Assembly (NCBI RefSeq): GCF_017833525.1
Contig: NZ_JAFICD010000001.1
Location: 434,001-498,000 of the forward strand
From: Duganella sp. 1411
Lineage (GTDB): Bacteria > Pseudomonadota > Gammaproteobacteria > Burkholderiales > Burkholderiaceae_D
Direction of reading: 5' to 3'
Length of the DNA stretch: 64,000 bases
Numbering within the stretch: the first letter of the stretch is position 1; every line of letters begins with the position of its first letter. Made by a program: the position numbers and the translations under genes. The notes beneath the pieces are model-generated. The model searched no databases. It was not told the DNA's origin and worked only from the letters and a program-made list of their open reading frames with translations. Below are positions 8,036 to 15,053 of this stretch, one piece after another.

Positions 8036-9697
8036 ATGAACAGATACCTCGCTTTTGTCCTCAAACTGTGCTGCGCCGCAGCAGTTCTGGCCTCTTCGCC
8101 GGCACTCGCGCAGACCCCGCCGCCTGCCGTCAATACCGATCCGCGCAACGCGCAGGTGGTGCTGCCGGAACCGGCCGATCCCAGCCTGCCTTCGCTGATA
8201 TTGATCGGTGATTCGACTGTCCGCAACGGCAAGGACGATGGCCAGGGCAAGGGCGCGGCGGGCCAATGGGGCTGGGGCAATCCGCTGGCGTCGATGTTCG
8301 ACCCGGCCAAGATCAACGTGGTCAATCGCGCCATCGGTGGGCTCAGTAGCCGGACCTACCTGACCACCAAACACTGGCAGCGCACCCTCGCATTGGTCAA
8401 GGCGGGCGACGTGGTGTTGATCCAGTTTGGCCACAATGACTCCGGACCGGTCAACGACAACGTCCGCGCGCGCGGCACGATCAAGGGAACCGGCGACGAG
8501 GTCGAGGAGATCGATAACCTGATGACCAACGAACGCGAAGTGGTGCATAGCTACGGCTGGTATCTGCGCACCTTCGTCGCCGATATCAAGGCGCGCGGCG
8601 CCACGCCCGTCATCTGCTCGCCGATACCGCGAAAAAGTTGGGGCGAGGATGGCAAGATCCGGCGCAGCCAGAATGAATACGCCGGCTGGGCCGAGCAGGT
8701 GGCACGCCAGCAGAAGGTCGGATTCATCGATTTGAACGGAATGATCGCGCGCCAGTACGACACCATGGGCCGGGACGCCGTGATGCGCTTGTTCCCGTTG
8801 GTGACGCCGGACGAGAACACCCACACCAATCTGGCCGGCGCCGAGTTGAACGCCCGCGCCGTGGTGGCCGGCCTCAAAGCCCTGCGTACGCCGGTCGTCA
8901 TGACCGCGCTGAACACGGCCGGCATGGCCGTTCCGGCCGCCGAGGATGATCGTCCGGTGGTCGACGCCAGCAAGATCACCGGAGAAAAACCGCGCGATCC
9001 ATCGTTACCCAGCCTTTTCCTGGTTGGCGATTCGACCGTCAAAAGCGGCGGTGCGAACGGCGCCATCGGCTGGGGGGAGCGCATTGCGCCGTTTTTTAAC
9101 ACCGATAAGATCAACGTCGTCAATCACGCGATCGGCGGCCGCAGCAGCCGTACCTTCTTTACCGAAGGCCGCTGGGACAAGGTGCTGGCGCAGCTGAAGG
9201 CCGGCGATATCGTCGCGATCCAGTTCGGCCACAACGACGGCGCCCGTATCGGCGACCCGGCCGGTAAAAATCGCGGCTCGGTGCCCGGCACCGGCCCGGA
9301 GACGGTGGAGGACACACGGCCGGACGGCGTCAAGGAGCAGGTTCACACATTTGGCTGGTATATGGCGCGCTATGTCGCCGACGCGAAAGCCAAAGGCGCG
9401 ACCGTCATCCTGCTGTCGCCTGTTCCGCACCGCGACGTGTGGGAGCAGGGCCGCGACTTCGCGAACTATGCGCAGTGGGACGAGGAAGTGGCGCGCAAAA
9501 ACGGCGCGCTGTTCGCCGACCTGACGATGATCGTCAGCGACGCTTACCGCAAGGCCGGCGCCGTGACGGTCAACGGCTATTTTTCCGACGCCCGCACGCA
9601 TACCAATGAAGCCGGCGCGCAGTTCAATGCCGCGCGCGTGGTCGACGCCTTCAAAAGCTTGCCGGGCGACCCGCTGGCAGCTTATCTAAAACACTAA
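8036..9697 (+). CDS. Tandem two-domain rhamnogalacturonan acetylesterase (CE12-CE12)
   Basis: This 553-residue exported protein contains two complete SGNH-hydrolase domains of the CE12 rhamnogalacturonan-acetylesterase type, each of about 250 residues. Domain 1 has LILIGDSTVRNG (about residue 57), NRAIGGLSSRT, IQFGHNDSG and the Asp/His block DENTHTNLAG (about 258). Domain 2 repeats them as LFLVGDSTVKSG (about 332), NHAIGGRSSRT, IQFGHNDGA and DARTHTNEAG (about 517). Both therefore keep the Ser, Gly, Asn, His set and should be active. The signal peptide ends at SSPALAQ. The enzyme would remove acetyl groups from galacturonic acid in the RG-I backbone. It is followed 19 bp later by a GH105 gene, probably co-transcribed. 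Confidence 0.9.
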   Translation: MNRYLAFVLKLCCAAAVLASSPALAQTPPPAVNTDPRNAQVVLPEPADPSLPSLILIGDSTVRNGKDDGQGKGAAGQWGWGNPLASMFDPAKINVVNRAIGGLSSRTYLTTKHWQRTLALVKAGDVVLIQFGHNDSGPVNDNVRARGTIKGTGDEVEEIDNLMTNEREVVHSYGWYLRTFVADIKARGATPVICSPIPRKSWGEDGKIRRSQNEYAGWAEQVARQQKVGFIDLNGMIARQYDTMGRDAVMRLFPLVTPDENTHTNLAGAELNARAVVAGLKALRTPVVMTALNTAGMAVPAAEDDRPVVDASKITGEKPRDPSLPSLFLVGDSTVKSGGANGAIGWGERIAPFFNTDKINVVNHAIGGRSSRTFFTEGRWDKVLAQLKAGDIVAIQFGHNDGARIGDPAGKNRGSVPGTGPETVEDTRPDGVKEQVHTFGWYMARYVADAKAKGATVILLSPVPHRDVWEQGRDFANYAQWDEEVARKNGALFADLTMIVSDAYRKAGAVTVNGYFSDARTHTNEAGAQFNAARVVDAFKSLPGDPLAAYLKH

Positions 9698-9716
9698 CAA
9701 CAACGAGACACAATAC

Positions 9717-11078
9717 ATGAAAGTCAAGCTTCTGCTGAAAAAGACCGCCATCGCCGCCATGCTGCTGCCGTTGGCATGCCAGGCCTGGGCCGAGACCAAG
9801 CCCGCCAACGACATGACCGCGCCGCTGCACCTGATGAAGGCCGACTATCCCACGCCCTATGGCAATCCATCGGTCGACGATGTGTCCAAGGTGCTGGACC
9901 GGGTTTTTACTTATCTGGACGCGGCCACGCCGACGCAGGCGATCAACGCCAAGACCAAAAAGGAAATCACCAATTTCAACCAGATCGATGACGACACCGT
10001 GTTCGCTCCCGGTGATTTTCGCCTGACCAGCTACGAGTGGGGCGTGACGTACGCCGGCATGCTGGCGGCGGGCGGCGCCACCGGCGACAAGCGTTACAAA
10101 GATTATGTGAACAAGCGCCTGACGCTGCTGGCCAATCTGGCGCCGGCCACGCTGGCGCGCATGAAGTCCAACCCGCAAAGCAAGTCGCCGGTGCGCGGTA
10201 TGCTGGAGCCGCACGCGCTGGACGATATCGGTGCCGTGTGCGCCGCGATCGTCAAGGCGAAGCGGGAGGGCTTGCAGGCGGACGTCAAGCCGCTGCTCGA
10301 TAGCTGCGTCACCTTCATCCGTACCAAGGAACATCGGTTGAGCGACGGGACCCTGGCGCGCGTGCGTCCGCAGGTCGATACGCTGTGGTTGGACGATCTG
10401 TTCATGGCCGTGCCGGCGCTGGCGCAACTGGGCAAGCTGACCGGCGACGCCAGCTACTATGACGATGCGGTCAAACAGGTGGAGCAGTTCTCGAAGCGGA
10501 TGTTCAATGAGCGCAAGGGCATCTATATGCATGGCTGGGTGCAGGGCATGGACGTGCATCCGGAGTTCCACTGGGCGCGCGCGAACGGTTGGGCGGTGAT
10601 GACCATGGTGGAGCTGCTCGATGTGCTGCCGAAGGATCATCCGGGATATCCGATGGTGCTCAAGCAGTTGCGGGCGCACGTCAAGGGGCTGGCCTCGTAT
10701 CAGGATGGCACGGGCTTGTGGCATCAGCTGCTGGACCGGAACGATACCTATCTGGAGACGTCGGCGACGGCGATCTATGCGTATTCGATGGCCCGTGCGA
10801 TTAATAAGGGCTATATCGATAAGATGGCGTATGCGCCGGCCGTGATGCTGGCCTGGAATGCGGCGGCGACCAAGGTCAATGCGAAGGGACAGGTTGAAGG
10901 GGTTTGCGTCGGGACGGGGATGGGGTTTGATCCGGCGTTTTATGCCTATCGGCCGGTGAACGTGTATGCGGCGCATGGATACGGGCCGGTGCTGCTGGCG
11001 GGCGCGGAGATTATCACCATGCTGAAGACGAATAAGTTTGAGATTAACGATAGTTCGTTGCAGTTGTTGGTGAAATGA
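9717..11078 (+). CDS. GH105 unsaturated glucuronyl/galacturonyl hydrolase, exported
   Basis: A second GH105 family member (453 residues), distinct from the one at 1789. After a signal peptide (LLPLACQAWAE) it shows the family core RPQVDTLWLDDLFMAVPALAQ (around residue 220), HPEFHWARANGWAVMTMVELLD, and the C-terminal TSATAIYAYSMARAINKGYI block with AHGYGPVLLAGAEII. The expected activity is hydration and release of the 4,5-unsaturated uronic acid made by RG or pectate lyases. It is more like the longer periplasmic GH105 proteins than the short YteR type. It lies 19 bp downstream of the tandem esterase, so the two probably form an operon. A palindromic repeat follows 4 bp after the stop. Confidence 0.88.
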   Translation: MKVKLLLKKTAIAAMLLPLACQAWAETKPANDMTAPLHLMKADYPTPYGNPSVDDVSKVLDRVFTYLDAATPTQAINAKTKKEITNFNQIDDDTVFAPGDFRLTSYEWGVTYAGMLAAGGATGDKRYKDYVNKRLTLLANLAPATLARMKSNPQSKSPVRGMLEPHALDDIGAVCAAIVKAKREGLQADVKPLLDSCVTFIRTKEHRLSDGTLARVRPQVDTLWLDDLFMAVPALAQLGKLTGDASYYDDAVKQVEQFSKRMFNERKGIYMHGWVQGMDVHPEFHWARANGWAVMTMVELLDVLPKDHPGYPMVLKQLRAHVKGLASYQDGTGLWHQLLDRNDTYLETSATAIYAYSMARAINKGYIDKMAYAPAVMLAWNAAATKVNAKGQVEGVCVGTGMGFDPAFYAYRPVNVYAAHGYGPVLLAGAEIITMLKTNKFEINDSSLQLLVK

Positions 11079-11082
11079 CCCG

Positions 11083-11144
11083 ATGCATGCGTCGGTTGCG
11101 GCGCATGCATGGCGGATTACGCTTCGCTAATCCGCCCTACGTGG
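11083..11144 (+). repeat. Dispersed palindromic repeat, copy 1 (two hairpins)
   Basis: Two adjacent inverted repeats: ATGCATGCG (11083-11091) pairs with CGCATGCAT (11102-11110), and GGCGGATTA (11111-11119) pairs with TAATCCGCC (11128-11136), followed by CTACGTGG. The same unit recurs at 22065, 24678, 41121 and 45571. This copy lies between convergent genes (GH105 and GH43), so it may act as a two-way terminator or is a REP-type element. Confidence 0.85.
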
Positions 11145-11159
11145 TTTAGAGTGGTTCAG

Positions 11160-12119
11160 TCAGAGTGGTTCAGAGTTCGACATCTTCGTGAGCAGTTCTT
11201 CCGGTACGGCTATCACCGTGCCGTGGCGTAGGCGCCGCGGCGTGCCTTCGTCGGGGAATTGCATTTTCGCTGTTACGTCTTCCCAGTGCACCAGGTCGCG
11301 CGAGCGCATGGCGCCATAATGCTTGGTCGTGTAGGCGTCGTAATACAGGATCACGTCCTTGCCGATCTGTAGCGCCGTCGGTCCTTCCACCCACAGGCCC
11401 GGCGGCGTGATGGGCGCACCGAGTTCGCCGAACGGTCCGCGCAGGTCCGGCGCCGCCGCGATCCGTAAGTGCTTCTTCGGCGGGTTGCGCGTTTCATCCT
11501 TGACCACCAGGTAGTTCTTGCCGTTCGCGCGCAAGAAGCTGGCGTCGATCACGCTGAAGCCGGGATCGTAGTACAGCCGCGTGGGCGCGTACGTGACGAA
11601 GTCGCGCGTCGTCGTGTAATACATGCGGTGATTGTATTTTTCCTCCGACGAGCCGTCCGTCGCGGGGAAGCGCCCCGGTATCGTCGACGCCCAGAAGATC
11701 AGGAACTCGCCCCGCTTGTCGTCGTAGACAATCTCCGGCGCCCAGGCGTTCAGCGAGCCCGGTTCGTGCGCCATCACCGGCACCTGCTGCTGCGGCGACC
11801 AGTTGACCAGGTCCTTCGACGAGGCATAGCCGATGTTGTTCTCGTTCCAGCCGGAGGTCCACACCATGTGGTACGTGCCGTCCGGGCCGCGCACGATGCA
11901 GGGATCGCGCATCAATTTGGAGTTGCCGACCTTCGGCGCCAGGAAGCTGCGGCCGCCGCCCAACTTGTCCCATTTGTAGCCGTCGGTGCTGCCGGCGAAA
12001 TGCAGTCCGTCCTCGCCGTTGCCGGTGAAGTAGGCGAAAACGTAGGCGTCGGCCGCCTGCGACGCGAAGCTGGCGATCGCCAGCGTGATGCCAACGGCCA
12101 GCTGCCGCGTGATCTTCAT
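11160..12119 (-). CDS. GH43-like five-bladed propeller glycosidase, exported
   Basis: A 319-residue exported protein of the GH43/GH117-like five-bladed beta-propeller class, which includes arabinosidases, xylosidases and galactan hydrolases. Typical elements are the propeller openings YVFAYFTGNGEDGLHFAGS, MRDPCIVRGPDGTYHMVWTSG, a blade with NAWAPEIVYDDKRGEFLIFW, DASFLRANGKNYLVVKDE and the WVEGPTALQIGKDVILYYDAY segment with its conserved Glu. Family logic assigns base, pKa modulator and acid to residues in these blades. I start at 12119 (MKITRQLAVGI, signal peptide ending FASQAADA). It is the last gene of a leftward DUF4861-CE12-GH43 operon; the CE12 stop lies one base upstream of its ATG. The substrate is probably an arabinan or galactan side chain of RG-I (inferred). 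Confidence 0.83.
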   Translation of the reverse strand: MKITRQLAVGITLAIASFASQAADAYVFAYFTGNGEDGLHFAGSTDGYKWDKLGGGRSFLAPKVGNSKLMRDPCIVRGPDGTYHMVWTSGWNENNIGYASSKDLVNWSPQQQVPVMAHEPGSLNAWAPEIVYDDKRGEFLIFWASTIPGRFPATDGSSEEKYNHRMYYTTTRDFVTYAPTRLYYDPGFSVIDASFLRANGKNYLVVKDETRNPPKKHLRIAAAPDLRGPFGELGAPITPPGLWVEGPTALQIGKDVILYYDAYTTKHYGAMRSRDLVHWEDVTAKMQFPDEGTPRRLRHGTVIAVPEELLTKMSNSEPL

Positions 12120-12120
12120 A

Positions 12121-13497
12121 TTATTGGTTTGCCTCGTCGCCCAGTGGGCGTTCGTTGGTGAAGGTGGGACTGGCCGGGACCGAGAACGAGGCCACCGGAT
12201 CGGGATGGGTTGGATCGAAATTGCCGTAGCCGTCGGCGATGAAGGCGGCGGCGGGCACGCCACTGCGCCGCAAGCCGGCCAGCACCGCCTGCGCCAGCTC
12301 GTAGCCGCCGTAGTTGTTGTGGTGCGTGTTGTCGATGCGTCCCGGCTGTGGCTCGGCGAAGGCTTGTTTCGACAGCTCGGGACCAAGCGCCTCGTAGAAC
12401 GGTTTGCTCATCGCATTGAGGTCGATGAAGGCGACGCCAAGCTCCTTCGCGGATTCGCGCGCCGCGTCGGCATAGTCACGCAGCGATGGCACGACCTGGC
12501 CCGCCTGGTCGAAATTGCGGCGCTCCATCGACGATACGATGACCGGAATGCCGCCGTGCGCGCGGATGGCGTCGACGTGCGCGCGGATCTCGTCCTTGTA
12601 GGTGGTGAATGGGCCGCCCTTGTTTTCCTTGATCTGTTTCTGGTCGTTGTGACCGAACTGCATCAGGACAGTGTCGCCCGGCCGCATCGCGCTGACGACT
12701 TTGTCCAGCCGCCGGCGCGCCAGCGAATCGCGGTAGGTTTCGCCGGATTCGGCGTGGTTGGCGACCGCGATGCCGGGCTTGAGGAAGCGCGGCAGCATTT
12801 GTCCCCAGCTGCTGTAAGGTTCGCCCGGCTGGTCGCAGACGGTGGAGTCGCCGAGCAGGAATAGCGTCGGCGTGGTGACCGGGACGATCTCGATGGCGCT
12901 GATCGCCGGCCTGGCGCCGTTGATTTCCAGTGTCAGGCGCTTGTCCCAGTTCCAGGCTTCCTGCACCGTTTCTCGCGGGGCCTTCAACTTGACGGCGCCG
13001 GCGGCGATGCCGTCGCCGGCCGGGATGCGCGGCGTACGGACGTTGACGGTGAAACTGCGTTTGACCACGGCGCCGGGCGCGGTCGCCACGTTTTCCAGCA
13101 TCAGCCGGCGCAGTTCCGACTTGACGGTGGTGGTCGACGCGGACTCGCCGCCGCCGAAGGTGATCGTGACGTTGTAGTTCCCCTCGGGCAGATCGACGGA
13201 AAAGAAGAAGGGCTTGTCGGCGCCCAGGTGGCTGGTGCGCGCCTGGACATTGCGCACCATCGCGCCCGGCTCGAAGCCGAAGCCGCGTTTTTCGTCGTAC
13301 GTCATGTCGGGTTGCACGGCGGTGTAGCCGGCGGGCGGTTTGCCGCCACCGAAAGCCAGACGCCAAGTGTCGGTGGCGGCGGCGTGCGCACCGCCGGAAG
13401 CGGCTAACGCCAGAATAGAAAACCCTGCCAGCAGCAGCGCCGAGGAGAGACGACGGCGTACCACCGGCAGGGAAGGAGTGCCCGGTTTAAACTGCAT
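12121..13497 (-). CDS. Rhamnogalacturonan acetylesterase (CE12) with N-terminal beta-sandwich domain
   Basis: A 458-residue exported esterase in two parts. After the signal peptide (ending SGGAHA) residues ~45-200 form a beta-sandwich opening WRLAFGGGKPPAGYTAV, of the kind seen in front of YesT-like enzymes. Residues ~210-420 are an SGNH hydrolase of family CE12 with LFLLGDSTVCDQ, NHAESGETYRDS, LMQFGHNDQKQ and the Asp/His block DNTHHNNYGG. It would deacetylate RG-I. Its start codon overlaps the stop of the DUF4861 gene by one base, and one base separates its stop from the GH43 ATG, so the three are translationally coupled. With the tandem enzyme at 8036 this makes three CE12 catalytic domains within 5.5 kb. 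Confidence 0.9.
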   Translation of the reverse strand: MQFKPGTPSLPVVRRRLSSALLLAGFSILALAASGGAHAAATDTWRLAFGGGKPPAGYTAVQPDMTYDEKRGFGFEPGAMVRNVQARTSHLGADKPFFFSVDLPEGNYNVTITFGGGESASTTTVKSELRRLMLENVATAPGAVVKRSFTVNVRTPRIPAGDGIAAGAVKLKAPRETVQEAWNWDKRLTLEINGARPAISAIEIVPVTTPTLFLLGDSTVCDQPGEPYSSWGQMLPRFLKPGIAVANHAESGETYRDSLARRRLDKVVSAMRPGDTVLMQFGHNDQKQIKENKGGPFTTYKDEIRAHVDAIRAHGGIPVIVSSMERRNFDQAGQVVPSLRDYADAARESAKELGVAFIDLNAMSKPFYEALGPELSKQAFAEPQPGRIDNTHHNNYGGYELAQAVLAGLRRSGVPAAAFIADGYGNFDPTHPDPVASFSVPASPTFTNERPLGDEANQ

Positions 13498-14720
13498 TAA
13501 TTCGATTTGCCCAGCGTGACGCTGACCGGCGAGCGTACCCGCGCCGCCTGCGCCGCCACGTACTTCAGCCAGTCGTCGCGGGTGGCGAAGTCGCCGCCCC
13601 GGGTCCAGCCGGAGCCCACGTAATAGCGCAGCGGCTGGCCGGAGATGACCTTGGCCAGCATCAGCGTATTGAGCTTGTCTTCGGCGTAGCCTTTTTCGTC
13701 GGCGGTCGGCACGATGACGGCGGTACCGAAGGCGCCGTTAGATTTCTGTTCGATCCATTGGATCATCGAGCGGTCGGCCGGCACGGTCGACGGCGTGATC
13801 ACCGCTTCCTGGCCCTTGTCGGCCGGGGTTTTGTTCAGTCCCACGGCGGCGGTCAGCTGTTGCGGACCGGTGAAGGTGAAGGTGCTTTCGATCTGGTCGA
13901 AGTAATGTCCGGCGTCGACGGTAAAGCGCTTGACTTCCGATACCTTGGTGCCGGCGGCGTCCCAGGCGTCGTAGTTCAATTCGAAGATGGCGCGCACCGG
14001 GCCGTTGGCGATGACTTTCCAGCTGGCGTAGTTCACGCTGGTGTACAGGGCGCCGCCGTCCCAAATGCCGGTGCCGCCCGCGCCGCGCGACTTGCCGACG
14101 TTGTACATGTCCATGCCTTCGCCTTCGTCATGGTGGTAATGATCGTGGCCCTTGTTGTACCAGCGGTCGACGATGGGATAGGCCACGCGCTTGTGCCAGA
14201 TATCCATGCCGCTGGTGACCAGCACTTCCTTGCCGCTGCCCTCGGGGGCCGGCGCGGCCAGCGCGGGGCCGTAGGTACGGTGCCCGACCTTGTCGTTCTC
14301 CCATGCGAAATCGTCCAGGCGTTCCGGTATATAGCGGGCCGAGACCTTGCTGGGGAAGGGCGGCGCCATCGCCTCGATCTTTTCGACGGTGAAGGTGGCC
14401 TTCTTTTCGCCGGCGGCGAAGTTATGCTGGAAAATCAGGTCGCCATACGCGACGCCGATATTCTTCGGGTCCTTGGCCTGCGGTGCGACATTGGTGACCT
14501 GGTATGGGAGCACGTGGCCGGCGGCGTCCTTCACTTCAATATGCTGCAGCAGCGCGCCTGGCAGCACGCGATTGACCTCGCTCCACGGAATGGTGATCGT
14601 CTCCGATGGACGCGCCTGATCCAGGTTGTGCGTGACGGTGACGGTCAAACGCTCGGCGGCCAAGCCAGTGCCGGCGGCGGCCAGTGCGGCGGGTACAAAC
14701 AGGATATGGCGAAGGTTCAT
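13497..14720 (-). CDS. DUF4861 family exported protein
   Basis: A 407-residue exported protein matching the DUF4861 family, whose members are common in pectin and other uronic-acid-polymer loci but whose biochemistry I cannot state with certainty. Recognisable parts are the N-terminal NLDQARPSETITIPWSEV segment, a His-rich stretch NKGHDHYHHDEGEGMDMYNVGKS (about residues 190-212) that could bind metal, NYASWKVIANGPVRAIFELNY, and YYVGSGWTRGGDF near the end. The signal peptide is short (ending AAAGTGLAAE). It is the first gene of the leftward operon with CE12 and GH43, so a catalytic or binding role on RG-I is inferred. The His cluster is the best place to look for an active site. Confidence 0.78.
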   Translation of the reverse strand: MNLRHILFVPAALAAAGTGLAAERLTVTVTHNLDQARPSETITIPWSEVNRVLPGALLQHIEVKDAAGHVLPYQVTNVAPQAKDPKNIGVAYGDLIFQHNFAAGEKKATFTVEKIEAMAPPFPSKVSARYIPERLDDFAWENDKVGHRTYGPALAAPAPEGSGKEVLVTSGMDIWHKRVAYPIVDRWYNKGHDHYHHDEGEGMDMYNVGKSRGAGGTGIWDGGALYTSVNYASWKVIANGPVRAIFELNYDAWDAAGTKVSEVKRFTVDAGHYFDQIESTFTFTGPQQLTAAVGLNKTPADKGQEAVITPSTVPADRSMIQWIEQKSNGAFGTAVIVPTADEKGYAEDKLNTLMLAKVISGQPLRYYVGSGWTRGGDFATRDDWLKYVAAQAARVRSPVSVTLGKSN

Positions 14721-15053
14721 GTATTTACCAGTATTTAAAAACGACGAAATGGAAGCGGGTATCTCCGAGACTGTACCGCATCTTGCAATTCGCTCAAAGC
14801 ACGAATGAAACCGGCGCCATCGTCCGCTGCTTATTTTGATTTTCAGTTGCCGAAAGTATCGATATTCCGATCCAGCGTGTCAACGGTCCACGCGATCTAA
14901 TCATGTTTGTGACTGAAGCTAGTAAAAGTTTGTAGGCCAAATTTCATTAAGTGTTCTGGTGATTTTCGTAATTGCGGACGCTTGATCGACATCGCAGAAT
15001 GGTCAGACGCCCATCCGAGGCGTGATAACTATAAATCTAAGAGAGACAATTAA
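14721..15053. promoter_or_regulatory. Divergent control region between DUF4861 operon and GH74
   Basis: About 330 bp without a gene, AT-rich near 14,900-15,040, lying between two divergent polysaccharide-degradation transcription units. A TATAAAT box at 15030-15036 sits 18 bp before the GH74 start codon, with AGAGAGA acting as RBS; this is close for a -10 element and may only be AT-rich leader. A loose dyad ACGCC/GGCGT occurs at 15007-15023. No regulator gene is adjacent. Confidence 0.35.

Noticed and set aside
11148..11173. 14-bp tandem duplication AGAGTGGTTCAG(TC) at the end of the GH43 gene
   Set aside because: Two short copies only, overlapping the stop codon region; probably slippage without function.
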